Part shown: piece after piece, positions 1 to 7,326 of the stretch
Layout of the letters: every line of letters begins with the position of its first letter
Position numbering within the stretch: the stretch's first letter is position 1
Assembly: GCA_023258355.1 (NCBI GenBank)
Contig: JALQZL010000021.1
Span: 1 to 17,227 of the forward strand
DNA: 17,227 nt
From: Wenzhouxiangellaceae bacterium
GTDB lineage: Bacteria; Pseudomonadota; Gammaproteobacteria; Xanthomonadales; Wenzhouxiangellaceae
Reading direction: 5' to 3'
Translations under genes and position numbers: made by a program
The notes under the pieces: generated by a model
The model's database searches: none
What the model was told of the DNA's origin: nothing
The model's input: the letters and a program-made list of their open reading frames with translations, nothing else

Positions 1-239
1 TGAAAAGAAGGCCCAAAGTCAAAACGGGCGATCTGCCACAGATACCGACCGTACTGAAATACCAACGGCTCATCCAGATGGTATTTGGCGGCGAGATTGG
101 CCTCAACCTCTGGCGCCAGCGCACGCTCTGAATCAAATGGGCCACCTGGCGCGACGCGGATTAAAAAAAAGGCGACCGTGATGAGCAAAAAAAGCGTGGG
201 AATGGCCGACAGTAGTCGCTTGACGGAGTAATTCAACAT
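1..239 (-). CDS. oppB: Oligopeptide ABC transporter permease OppB, N-terminal part (runs off window)
   Basis: This is the first 79 codons of an inner-membrane permease; the rest lies beyond position 1. The translation opens MLNYSVKRLLSAIPTLFLLI, a short cytoplasmic N-terminus followed by the first transmembrane helix. It continues with VAPGGPFDSERAL, and a YHLDEPL segment lies further on. These are hallmarks of OppB/DppB permeases (binding-protein-dependent transport family), which form the membrane channel with OppC for peptides delivered by OppA. The ATG at 239-237 shares one base with the TAA of the upstream binding-protein gene (TAATG), so translation is probably coupled. OppC and ATPase genes probably follow to the left but cannot be seen. 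Permease identity is firm; the exact substrate (oligo- or dipeptide) is not shown. Confidence 0.9.
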   Translation of the reverse strand, partial: MLNYSVKRLLSAIPTLFLLITVAFFLIRVAPGGPFDSERALAPEVEANLAAKYHLDEPLVFQYGRYLWQIARFDFGPSF

Positions 240-1999
240 TACAACGACGCCTCCTCTGACGAGGTCGCGTTGGCTGGCGCTTGGGCTTTGACCCAGTACA
301 TGTGACGGGTCGGATGGCGATCCATCACATTCACAGACCAGCCCATGAGTCTCGGTTGAACCAGTCTTTTGGATACATAGACAAAGGTGGGCAGAATCAC
401 CTGATCGGCCAACAAGATCCGCTCCGCCTCAGCCATGAGGTTTCGACGCCGCGCATCAATCCGCTCACTGGCAGCCCGCTCTAGAAGATCGTCATAGATT
501 GGGTTGTTATAGCCCGCATCATTGCGGCCATGGCCTGAATGAAACAACTCCAAGAACGTAAACGCGTCTTGATAGTCACCGATCCAACCTGACCGAAACA
601 CCTCGGTGACTTGCATTTGGCTTCGGTTTTGTAAGAACACCCGAAACTCTTCATTAATTAACCGCGTTCTGACACCCAAGACCTGTTTCCACATGGCCGC
701 GATGGAGACAGCAATTTTGCGGTGGTTTTCTGATGTGTTGTATCGAAGCTCCACAGTCAGTGGCTGCGTCTCAGAATACCCCGCTTGAAGATAAAGCTCT
801 TTGGCCAAGGCTTCCCGCTCTGCCTGGGTCATTGAAGCCGCCTCAATGCTGGGTGAGACATATTCTGGTAACCCAGGCGGGACCAAATGATACGTCGGCA
901 ATTCGCCAAACTGGGTCACCCGCTCGGTCAAGATGTCTCGATCGATGGCCAAGTTCAGCGCTTGTCTCAACGCGAGGTTGTTGGCAAAAGGTGGCCGCGT
1001 TAAGTTAAACGAAAAAAAGTAGGTCCCAAACCAAGGGCTGACAACCAATGCCTGGTCTAAATGCTCACGCAACCAACGAAACTGAGCGCTAGGGACTTGG
1101 TAGGTCCACTGTAAATCACCAGACCGGAAACGATTGAACTCGGTATTCTCATCTTCAAAGGGATAAAACACCACCCGCTCAATCACCGTCTGATCGGCCA
1201 AGCGGTAATGCGGGTTTTTGGTGAGCTCAATTTGAGACCGTATTTGCCAATCGCTTAATTGATAGGCGCCATTCGAGATCAAACGGCCTGGCCTGACGTG
1301 CGCACTGCCATGGGTCTCAATGCTCTGACGATAAACAGGGAAGGTGGTCGGGTGGGTCAAAAGGCCTAGGAAATAAGGCGTGGGATCTTCCAGCGTGACT
1401 TGGAACGTGGTCTCGTTCAAAGCCGCCACCCCCAGTTGGTCTACTGGCATGGCACCGGCCAAGATCGCTTCGGCATTTTTCACTGGGGCGAGCATGCGGG
1501 CATAGGTGGCCGCTGTTTCTGGGTTGACCACACGTTGCCAAGACCAGACAAAATCTTCTGCCGTGACCAGCTCACCATTACTCCATCGACCATCAGGGTC
1601 TAGGTAAAAAGTGTAGGTCAAACCATCTCGGCTGATGTTCCACCGCGCAGCGGCGCCAGGGATAATCCGGCCATCGGGGGCAGACGTGGTCAAGCCTTCA
1701 AATAGATCAATCAAAATATTGGTGGTGGGCACACCCTCCCCCAGATGCGGGTCGAGTGTTTGCGGCTCTTCACCATTGCCGCGGTGCAATTCTTGGTGTT
1801 CTGCCAGACTCTCTGGAAGTGGCCGGCCCGTCTCATCCAACACAGGCACAATGGGTTGCGACAGCGCCATGGCCGGCGGCATGTTGCTGTTAGTGTCTTC
1901 ATTGGCAGGACCACAACCACTCAAGCCCAGACTCAACAGGAAAGCCGCTGTGAGCCATGAGCCAAATAAGCGGTTGTGTTTTGTTGAGGTGCTGTTCAT
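239..1999 (-). CDS. oppA: OppA-type peptide-binding lipoprotein (second of two tandem binding proteins)
   Basis: An extracytoplasmic solute-binding protein of family 5 (SBP_bac_5), 586 residues, which captures peptides for the OppB channel encoded next. An in-frame ATG six codons upstream (2017) lies inside the preceding gene. I chose the ATG at 1999 because it forms a TAATG junction with the previous stop and gives a clean signal peptide. Residues 11-28 are hydrophobic and end in the lipobox LSGC, so Cys29 should be lipidated. Gly at +2 lacks the Asp inner-membrane retention signal known in E. coli. A poorly conserved linker (about 30-70) precedes the binding fold, which starts near HRGNGEEPQTLDPHLGEG; typical family motifs such as LRQALNLAIDRDILTERV follow. 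It is clearly paralogous to the upstream protein, from which it differs in membrane anchoring and by about 65 residues in length. Confidence 0.92.
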   Translation of the reverse strand: MNSTSTKHNRLFGSWLTAAFLLSLGLSGCGPANEDTNSNMPPAMALSQPIVPVLDETGRPLPESLAEHQELHRGNGEEPQTLDPHLGEGVPTTNILIDLFEGLTTSAPDGRIIPGAAARWNISRDGLTYTFYLDPDGRWSNGELVTAEDFVWSWQRVVNPETAATYARMLAPVKNAEAILAGAMPVDQLGVAALNETTFQVTLEDPTPYFLGLLTHPTTFPVYRQSIETHGSAHVRPGRLISNGAYQLSDWQIRSQIELTKNPHYRLADQTVIERVVFYPFEDENTEFNRFRSGDLQWTYQVPSAQFRWLREHLDQALVVSPWFGTYFFSFNLTRPPFANNLALRQALNLAIDRDILTERVTQFGELPTYHLVPPGLPEYVSPSIEAASMTQAEREALAKELYLQAGYSETQPLTVELRYNTSENHRKIAVSIAAMWKQVLGVRTRLINEEFRVFLQNRSQMQVTEVFRSGWIGDYQDAFTFLELFHSGHGRNDAGYNNPIYDDLLERAASERIDARRRNLMAEAERILLADQVILPTFVYVSKRLVQPRLMGWSVNVMDRHPTRHMYWVKAQAPANATSSEEASL

Positions 2000-3561
2000 T
2001 ACTTCAAGCTTAGCCACCGTGTCAGGTGAATGTCCATCAAGTTATCCTCAAATCCCGAGACATTGGGTTTCACCAAATGCCTCGAGACGTAGTAGTAAAG
2101 AGGAATAATGACATGCGCATCGATCAAATGCATCTCGGCTTGTTTGAGCATCGCCCATCTGGCCTCGCCGACCAATGTCTCGGCCTTGGCCATCAGGGCA
2201 TCAAAGACCGGGTCGTTATAGAAGGTGTAGTTCAGTGGCGAGTCAGACACAAATAGCTGCAAAAAATTGGCAGGGTCTTGCCAATCACCAATCCAGCCGC
2301 CACGCATGACTTCGGTGATTCGGCCTTGTCGTCGGTTGGCCACGAACACTTTCCACTCTTCATTGACCAAGCGGGCTTGGACTCCCAAGTGTTGCTTCCA
2401 CATCGCCCCCACGGCCGCGGCCATGCGCCGGTGATTCAAAGAGGTGTTGAAGCGAAGCTCCACCGACAAAGGGTTATCCGGGCCGTAACCCGCCGCTTTA
2501 TAGAGCGCTTGTGCCCGCTTGATACGCTCGGCCATGTTGTCTGAAAAGACCGGCTCACTCACCGGCCAGTTCGGCAGTGTCGGCGGAATCAATCCATAGG
2601 CTGGCATTTCGCCCGCACCGAGTACCCGTTCAGTTAACAGCTGTCGGTCAATCACCAAGCTCAATGCCTCCCGTAAGCCGGGCTGTCCTTCAAAAGGGGC
2701 TTTTTGAACGTTATAGCCCAAGAAAAATGTCCCTAGGTACGGGCCAATTCTGAGGGCATCACCGACTTCATTGGCCAGCCAGTCGACCCGGCCAGGTGGA
2801 ATGGTCTCTGTGATGTGCAGTTGCCCAGCGCGAAATCGGGCCAACTCAACATTGGGTTCTTCAATCACATGCCAATACACGTTGGGAATGGTGACTGTGG
2901 CGGCATGCTTGTAATGGGGATTGGCCGCTAGGTGAATATGGGCGCCAGGCAAACGCGCCACCAATTGATAGGCACCGCTGTATAAGTCAGGCTCACTGGC
3001 CCAGGGCACCATCACCGGGTGAGTCAACAACTCCTCAAACCATGGGGTTTTGTGTGCCAGTGTGACCTCTAAGCGATCGGGGCTTGGGGCTGTGACACCA
3101 AGTGCCTCAACGGGCAATCGACCAATACGAATCTCGTCGGCGCCGAGAATCGGGGAGAGCAAGCCCGCCGTGGGTGAGGCTGTGTTGGGATCGATGGCCC
3201 GACGCCAACCACGCACAATGTCGTCGGCCACAATGGGTTGACCATTCGACCATTTGGCTGCTGGGTCGAGTTCAAACACCCACATCAATCCGTTATCGCT
3301 GACCGTCCAGTCCAAGGCAAGACCTGGGATTATTTGGCCATGGGCATCGAGGGTCACCAGACCCTCATGGAGATCTCTCAGCACATTGAAGGCAGATAAA
3401 CTTTGTGCCAAATGAGGGTCCAAAGCGTCAGGCTCGGGCCCCACTCCTCGATGCAAGGTGTCGCTATCGATCGCCCAGACATTGGCCATCATCCACCCAC
3501 AGCAGACCAAGAAGCCCAAACCCCAGTATCTCGATTGAAATGTGCGTGCGTTGGTTTTCAT
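1999..3561 (-). CDS. oppA: OppA-type periplasmic peptide-binding protein (first of two tandem binding proteins)
   Basis: Family 5 solute-binding protein, 520 residues, first gene of the visible opp operon. Residues 1-30 look like a classical Sec signal peptide: basic start, hydrophobic LGFLVCCGWMMANVWA, likely cleavage after Ala30. The cysteines at 20-21 do not make a lipobox, so the mature protein should be soluble in the periplasm, unlike its lipoprotein neighbour. The binding fold begins at TLHRGVGPEPDALDPHLAQS and carries family motifs such as LREALSLVIDRQLLTERV and MWKQHLGVQARLVNEEW. The C-terminal half aligns with the downstream paralogue almost without gaps. The 58 bp before the ATG separates it from the divergent glutamate-cysteine ligase gene; only a distant AGGA is seen as a ribosome-binding site. 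The peptide-importer role is firm; the preferred peptides are unknown. Confidence 0.92.
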   Translation of the reverse strand: MKTNARTFQSRYWGLGFLVCCGWMMANVWAIDSDTLHRGVGPEPDALDPHLAQSLSAFNVLRDLHEGLVTLDAHGQIIPGLALDWTVSDNGLMWVFELDPAAKWSNGQPIVADDIVRGWRRAIDPNTASPTAGLLSPILGADEIRIGRLPVEALGVTAPSPDRLEVTLAHKTPWFEELLTHPVMVPWASEPDLYSGAYQLVARLPGAHIHLAANPHYKHAATVTIPNVYWHVIEEPNVELARFRAGQLHITETIPPGRVDWLANEVGDALRIGPYLGTFFLGYNVQKAPFEGQPGLREALSLVIDRQLLTERVLGAGEMPAYGLIPPTLPNWPVSEPVFSDNMAERIKRAQALYKAAGYGPDNPLSVELRFNTSLNHRRMAAAVGAMWKQHLGVQARLVNEEWKVFVANRRQGRITEVMRGGWIGDWQDPANFLQLFVSDSPLNYTFYNDPVFDALMAKAETLVGEARWAMLKQAEMHLIDAHVIIPLYYYVSRHLVKPNVSGFEDNLMDIHLTRWLSLK

Positions 3562-3589
3562 GGCATCGATTAGGGTCCTGGGCGATAAT
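3560..3589 (+). promoter_or_regulatory. Candidate sigma-70 promoter for glutamate-cysteine ligase gene
   Basis: ATGGCA (3560-3565, 4/6 to consensus) and GATAAT (3584-3589, 5/6) are separated by 18 bp. A start about 7 bp downstream would leave a leader of roughly 24 nt before the TTG start at 3620. The -35 overlaps the start codon of the divergent oppA gene, so the two units would share control DNA. The -35 is weak and the call is by eye only. Confidence 0.35.
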
Positions 3590-3619
3590 GTCAGTTCATT
3601 TTAGCCTCAGGGGCATGCT

Positions 3620-4984
3620 TTGACTCTGCCAACCGACGCAACCGTGCTGACTGATGTACGCCAGTTAAACGAGTGGATGGCGGCGGGTGGGCGACCAAAA
3701 GCCGAGTGGCGCATTGGTACCGAGCACGAAAAGTTTGGCTTCCATACCGACACATTGAGCCCCCTGCCCTATGCGGGTCCTCGGGGAATCCAAGTCGTGC
3801 TGGAGGGTTTGGCTCAACGCTTTGATTGGCAACCGGTGTTTGAACAGGGCCAGCCCATCGCGCTGAAAAAAGATGGCTGTTCGATCACTTTAGAGCCAGG
3901 GGGGCAGTTGGAACTATCGGGCGGCTTGCTCGATAACCTGCACCAGACCTGTAGCGAGGTCAATCAACATTTGGCGCAAGTCCGAGAAGTGGCCGAGCCA
4001 TTGGGCATTGGCTTTATTGGGCTGGGCTTTCACCCCACCGCTAGCCGAGATGAGATCGAGTGGATGCCCAAGGGGCGCTATGAGATTATGCGCAACTACA
4101 TGCCCAAGGTGGGCCAGCTGGGCCTGGACATGATGAAGCGCACCTGTACCGTGCAAGTGAACTTGGATTTCTCGGACGAGGCGGATATGGTGGCCAAGTT
4201 TCGGGCCTCGTTGGCTTTGCAACCCATCGCCACGGCGCTGTTTGCCAACTCGCCTTTTAAAGAGGGCAAACCCACCGGCTATGTCAGTTATCGATCTCAG
4301 ATCTGGACAGACACGGATCCTGACCGCACCGGCATGATGCCGTTTGTTTTTGAGTCAGGCATGGGTTTTGAGCGTTATGTTGATTGGATGTTAGATGTGC
4401 CGATGTACTTTGTTTATCGGGAAGGCCGTTATATCGATACTGCCGGCGCCTCTTTTCGGGACTTCATGTCGGGCAAGCTCGCGGCTTTGCCAGGCGAATA
4501 CCCGACCCTATCGGATTGGGAAGACCATCTGACCACCGCTTTTCCAGAGGTCCGTTTGAAACGCTTTTTGGAAATGCGCGGCGCCGATGGCGGGCCTTGG
4601 CGGCGGCTTTGTGCATTGCCTGCTTTTTGGGTTGGGCTCTTGTATGACCAGAGTAATTTGGATGAGTGCTTGGCCATGACACGCCATTGGACCACGGAAG
4701 ACCGTGCTGGCTTGCGTGCTGATGTCGCGCGTGAGGGGCTGAACGCCAGTATTCGGGGTCAATCGGTTCGGGACTTGGCCAAAGCGTGTGTGGGCATGGC
4801 CCGTGAAGGGCTGGCCAAACGGCAAAGGCTCAGTGGCTCAGGGGATCATGAAGGTGGCTTCTTGGTCGCTTTGGAAGAAATCGTTGAGCGCGGCACCACC
4901 CCCGCAGAAGAGAAACTCGCTGCTTTCGAGGGTCGATGGCATCACGATCTGGCCAATCTATACAAAGAGTTTGCCTACTATTAG
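3620..4984 (+). CDS. gshA: Glutamate-cysteine ligase, plant/alphaproteobacterial (GCS2) type
   Basis: Catalyses ATP-dependent joining of L-glutamate and L-cysteine, the first and usually limiting step of glutathione synthesis, in the cytoplasm. The 454 residues match the GCS2 class known from plants and alphaproteobacteria, not the E. coli GshA class. RIGTEHEKFGFH (31-42) is the substrate/metal motif, SITLEPGGQLELSGG (88-102) follows, and EMRGADGGPWRRLCALPAFW (318-337) is the strongest signature. Length fits bacterial members, which lack the plant transit peptide. The start is TTG: AGGGG at 3609-3613 sits 6 nt upstream, and the only nearby ATG (3615) reaches a stop after two codons. It ends 4 bp from the convergent dut stop. 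No glutathione synthetase gene is in the window. The family call is very secure. Confidence 0.95.
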   Translation: MTLPTDATVLTDVRQLNEWMAAGGRPKAEWRIGTEHEKFGFHTDTLSPLPYAGPRGIQVVLEGLAQRFDWQPVFEQGQPIALKKDGCSITLEPGGQLELSGGLLDNLHQTCSEVNQHLAQVREVAEPLGIGFIGLGFHPTASRDEIEWMPKGRYEIMRNYMPKVGQLGLDMMKRTCTVQVNLDFSDEADMVAKFRASLALQPIATALFANSPFKEGKPTGYVSYRSQIWTDTDPDRTGMMPFVFESGMGFERYVDWMLDVPMYFVYREGRYIDTAGASFRDFMSGKLAALPGEYPTLSDWEDHLTTAFPEVRLKRFLEMRGADGGPWRRLCALPAFWVGLLYDQSNLDECLAMTRHWTTEDRAGLRADVAREGLNASIRGQSVRDLAKACVGMAREGLAKRQRLSGSGDHEGGFLVALEEIVERGTTPAEEKLAAFEGRWHHDLANLYKEFAYY

Positions 4985-4988
4985 TGTT

Positions 4989-5444
4989 TTAGTCGGTGCC
5001 CGTGTGCCCGATCCCGCCCGCGCCTCTTTGTGTCGGTTGAAAGTCCTCGACCACCTCTAGGGCCATCTGCACGACTGGGACAATCACCATCTGACAAATT
5101 CGTTGCCCTGGTTCAATGGTGATGGGCGCTTGACCACGATTCCAGCAAGAGATTTTGACCTCTCCTTGGTAATCACTGTCAATCAAGCCGACCAAGTTGC
5201 CAAGCACCAAGCCTTGTTTGTGACCTAAGCCCGAGCGCGGCAATAACACCGCAGCCAATGCCGGGTCTTCTAGATAGATGGCCAGCCCTGAGGGGACCAG
5301 CGTGACCTCGCCGGGTGCCAGCACCATCGGCTCATCCACACATGCCCGAAGATCGAGTCCAGCTGAGCCCGCCGTGGCATAGTCAGGCAGTGGCCAGTCT
5401 TCACCAAAACGGGGGTCGAGCACTTTCACTTGTAACGATTTCAC
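4989..5444 (-). CDS. dut: Deoxyuridine 5'-triphosphate nucleotidohydrolase (dUTPase)
   Basis: Hydrolyses dUTP to dUMP and pyrophosphate, which keeps uracil out of DNA and supplies dUMP for thymidylate synthesis; works as a trimer. At 151 residues it matches the E. coli enzyme in length. All five motifs are visible: AGSAGLDLRA (25-34), PRSGLG (69-74), GLIDSDYQGEV (86-96, catalytic Asp89), EPGQRICQMVI (111-121) and the C-terminal RGAGGIGHTG (140-149). The last is unusual: the residue normally Phe in GGFG, which stacks over the uracil ring, is Ile145. The start is GTG at 5444 with AAGGA upstream, spaced about 7 nt. It is divergent from radC and convergent with gshA (4 bp between stops). In E. 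coli dut also lies near radC, rpmB and rpmG, supporting a gammaproteobacterial origin. Confidence 0.96.
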   Translation of the reverse strand: MKSLQVKVLDPRFGEDWPLPDYATAGSAGLDLRACVDEPMVLAPGEVTLVPSGLAIYLEDPALAAVLLPRSGLGHKQGLVLGNLVGLIDSDYQGEVKISCWNRGQAPITIEPGQRICQMVIVPVVQMALEVVEDFQPTQRGAGGIGHTGTD

Positions 5445-5566
5445 GTTGTCTTCCTTTTCTATTTAAGTCGCTTTTTCTGACACCAATGGAGGGTCTCTTC
5501 GCCTACCCCCGGCATGCAGCCCAAGGGCACACTGGTCTTCTCACCGCTCATGGGAACCTACATACA

Positions 5567-6256
5567 ATGTCACAACCGAGGCCCAGCATCAAACACTGGC
5601 CAGAAAACGAACGGCCCAGAGAGCGCCTGCTCAACTTGGGTCCGGGGGAATTAACGGATGCAGAGCTACTGGCCATTGTGCTGCGCACAGGCTTTTCTGG
5701 CGGATCAGCGCTGGACTTGGCGCGCGCGCTCATCAAAAACGAAGGGGGCTTACGGGCTGTTTTGGAGGCCCCTGCCGATGTGTTATGTGCCGAGCCAGGG
5801 CTTGGCCCTGCCAAGTTTGCACAGCTACAAGCGGCCATGGAACTGGCCCGACGGCATTTTAAGGAGGTGTTACTGCGAGGTGAGCCCTTGACCAGCCCAG
5901 CGATCACGCGGGATTATCTTCAAGCCGCACTCAGAGATCGCCATCACGAGGTGTTTTGTGCCCTCATGCTGGACACGCGTCATCGGGTGATTTCATTTGA
6001 AGAGCTGTTCAATGGCACCATTGATTCGGCCCAGGTGCACCCTCGGGTGGTGGTGGAACGGGCTTTGGGCCGTCGTGCGGCCGCATTGATCGTGGCCCAC
6101 AATCATCCCAGCGGCGTGGCCGAGCCAAGCCAATCAGATCTGAAGATCACGCGCCGTTTAAGTGAGGCGCTGGCCTTGGTGGAGATTCGATTACTCGATC
6201 ACTTTATCGTCGGTGATGGGGAGGTGGTCTCATTAGCAGAACGGGGCCTGGTGTAG
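5567..6256 (+). CDS. radC: RadC family JAB-domain protein
   Basis: A widely conserved protein historically linked to DNA repair, although the original E. coli radC mutation mapped elsewhere and the true role is unsettled. The 229 residues match E. coli RadC (about 222). A helix-hairpin-helix-like segment lies near 62-97 (CAEPGLGPAKFAQLQAAMEL). The JAB/MPN metalloprotease-like core carries VHPR (157-160) and the motif HNHPSG (178-183), with Asp191 about ten residues on, so metal ligands His178, His180 and Asp191 are intact. It ends in SLAERGLV, as is typical. The open frame extends upstream to 5315, but that part lies antisense to dut and is not RadC-like. I therefore chose the ATG at 5567, although its ribosome-binding site is weak (GGGA, 11 nt away). 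A strong terminator overlaps the stop codon. Confidence 0.94.
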   Translation: MSQPRPSIKHWPENERPRERLLNLGPGELTDAELLAIVLRTGFSGGSALDLARALIKNEGGLRAVLEAPADVLCAEPGLGPAKFAQLQAAMELARRHFKEVLLRGEPLTSPAITRDYLQAALRDRHHEVFCALMLDTRHRVISFEELFNGTIDSAQVHPRVVVERALGRRAAALIVAHNHPSGVAEPSQSDLKITRRLSEALALVEIRLLDHFIVGDGEVVSLAERGLV

Positions 6257-6266
6257 GCCCCGTTTT
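6240..6266 (+). terminator. Rho-independent terminator of radC
   Basis: A perfect 10-bp inverted repeat, AACGGGGCCT (6240-6249) and AGGCCCCGTT (6255-6264), with a 5-nt loop, is followed by two more T so that GTTTT closes the hairpin. The radC stop codon (6254-6256) lies in the loop and right arm. The U-tract is short, but the GC-rich stem is strong. It points toward the oncoming rpmB-rpmG operon and would stop radC transcripts entering it antisense. Confidence 0.85.
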
Positions 6267-6331
6267 GGCGCTTGCGATGCCCGATAGGGCTGAATGGTTG
6301 CTTAAAAAGCAGCTGAAGCGATGCGGTTGTT

Positions 6332-6499
6332 TTACTTGATTTTCGCTTCTTTATAAATCACATGTTGGCGAACGACTGGGTCGTACTTTTTGAATTCCAA
6401 CTTGTGAGGGGTGTTCTTCTTGCTTTTATCGGTCGTATAGTAATGACCAGTTCCCGCAGAAGAAACAAGTTTGATTTTATCTCTTGCACTACCTGCCAT
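6332..6499 (-). CDS. rpmG: 50S ribosomal protein L33
   Basis: A structural protein of the large ribosomal subunit, 55 residues, the same length as E. coli L33. It reads MAGSARDKIKLVSSAGTGHY and ends DPVVRQHVIYKEAKIK, nearly identical to the E. coli C-terminus. There are no cysteines, so this is the zinc-independent (C-minus) form. It is the second gene of the rpmB-rpmG operon: 11 nt after the L28 stop, with TAAGGAG combining that stop and a strong ribosome-binding site 7 nt before the ATG. No clear terminator was found downstream; only a weak TGCTT/AAGCA hairpin occurs near 6300. Confidence 0.97.
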   Translation of the reverse strand: MAGSARDKIKLVSSAGTGHYYTTDKSKKNTPHKLEFKKYDPVVRQHVIYKEAKIK

Positions 6500-6510
6500 G
6501 ATCTCGCTCC

Positions 6511-6747
6511 TTATACCTTCTCGCCACGGGCACGCAGATCAGCCAATACCTGATCAATGCCGTTTTTATCGATGATGCGCAGGCCTTTGGTCGATACCCG
6601 CAGTTTCACCCAGCGGTTCTCGCTTTCAACCCAAAACCGATGGTGATGCAAATTCGGCAATGAGCGCTTGCGCGTTTTATTGTTGGCGTGCGAGACATTG
6701 TTGCCTACCAATGGCCGCTTACCTGTCACCTGACATACTCGAGACAT
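6511..6747 (-). CDS. rpmB: 50S ribosomal protein L28
   Basis: A large-subunit ribosomal protein, 78 residues, the same length as E. coli L28 and highly similar along its whole length: MSRVCQVTGKRP at the start, then NLHHHRFWVESENRWV, and LADLRARGEKV at the end. An ATG five codons upstream (6762) is rejected because AGGA lies about 7 nt before the 6747 start and family members begin MSRVC. It is co-transcribed with rpmG from a good sigma-70 promoter just upstream. This gene order, rpmB then rpmG, is the E. coli order. Confidence 0.98.
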   Translation of the reverse strand: MSRVCQVTGKRPLVGNNVSHANNKTRKRSLPNLHHHRFWVESENRWVKLRVSTKGLRIIDKNGIDQVLADLRARGEKV

Positions 6748-6782
6748 GACTACATCCTGCAAAATCCAGAAATTAGCCCACC

Positions 6783-6811
6783 ATTATCCCTGATCCCATG
6801 GGCCAAATCAA
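6783..6811 (-). promoter_or_regulatory. Sigma-70 promoter of rpmB-rpmG
   Basis: On the minus strand, TTGATT (6811-6806) and GATAAT (6788-6783) are separated by 17 bp, matching consensus at 4/6 and 5/6. A start near 6776 would give a 29-nt leader. The -35 overlaps the stop codon of the upstream DUF3293 gene, so the ribosomal operon has its own promoter. Confidence 0.65.
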
Positions 6812-7227
6812 GTCACCGTGACGAGTTTCACCCAGCCGGTGGCATTCACACACACCACCGCATGCTGGTGCCAGCGGCGCCCCCACATCTGGGCGGTGTC
6901 TGGGTCCATGCCCCACACCAAAACGCCGTTCTCACGGGGCCATTGGCCTTTTGGGTCATCCGACCAGGCACCCACCCACGACCACCGCGCTTTGGCCAAG
7001 GCATCAGTCAAGCCTCGGTGGGCGAGCCGATTGTCCTCGTCACTGAAGCACTCGCTTTTTGGATTGTAGGCCGTGATCCATGTGCTGCACTCGACCCCGT
7101 ATGCTTTGTGGTGCTCGACAAGCGCCAATGACTGGCAATCAATCTGCAGGCGGACAGGGGGTTGGGTATCTACCCAATAGTGCGTCGCCTGGTAGGCATC
7201 AAGCAAAGATTGATCAAGAATGGGCAT
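6808..7227 (-). CDS. DUF3293 domain protein of unknown function
   Basis: A 139-residue soluble protein matching the uncharacterised DUF3293 family. Typical features are ATHYWV near the N-terminus, the motif WITAYNPKSE (residues 50-59) followed by DEDNRLAHRGL, and a C-terminal block with GVLVWGMDPDTAQMWGRRWHQHAVV. It has no signal peptide or membrane segment. The ATG at 7227 follows AGAGG closely. It lies upstream of rpmB on the same strand, ending 60 bp before it, and is divergent from the MFS gene. Its genomic position gives no functional clue, and I know of no established activity for the family. The domain call is by recognition of motifs. Confidence 0.75.
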   Translation of the reverse strand: MPILDQSLLDAYQATHYWVDTQPPVRLQIDCQSLALVEHHKAYGVECSTWITAYNPKSECFSDEDNRLAHRGLTDALAKARWSWVGAWSDDPKGQWPRENGVLVWGMDPDTAQMWGRRWHQHAVVCVNATGWVKLVTVT

Positions 7228-7326
7228 GCCTCTAGCCTAACCTGTCTCACACCAAACGTCTTATTCAACATAAAAACCCACAACGGTGGCGTGGGCTTGA
7301 CGCAAACCAGATACCATAGAGGTCTT

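Noticed and set aside
1635..2108. Plus-strand open frame of 157 codons opposite the two binding-protein genes.
   Set aside because: It spans the junction of two well-supported genes on the other strand, and its composition (Ser, Arg, Pro rich) is typical of an antisense shadow frame.
5315..5566. Upstream extension of the radC reading frame (84 residues, including an ATG at 5486).
   Set aside because: The first part is antisense to the dut gene, the residues do not resemble RadC N-termini, and the protein from 5567 already has normal family length.
6267..6331. A terminator for rpmB-rpmG in the gap after rpmG.
   Set aside because: The small hairpins TGCTT/AAGCA and GCCC/GGGC have short stems and no following T run on the minus strand.
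7228..7326. Promoters in the divergent gap between the DUF3293 and MFS genes.
   Set aside because: TTGACG at 7292-7297 is a good -35 match, but no acceptable -10 lies 16-18 bp away; I could not support a specific promoter on either strand.
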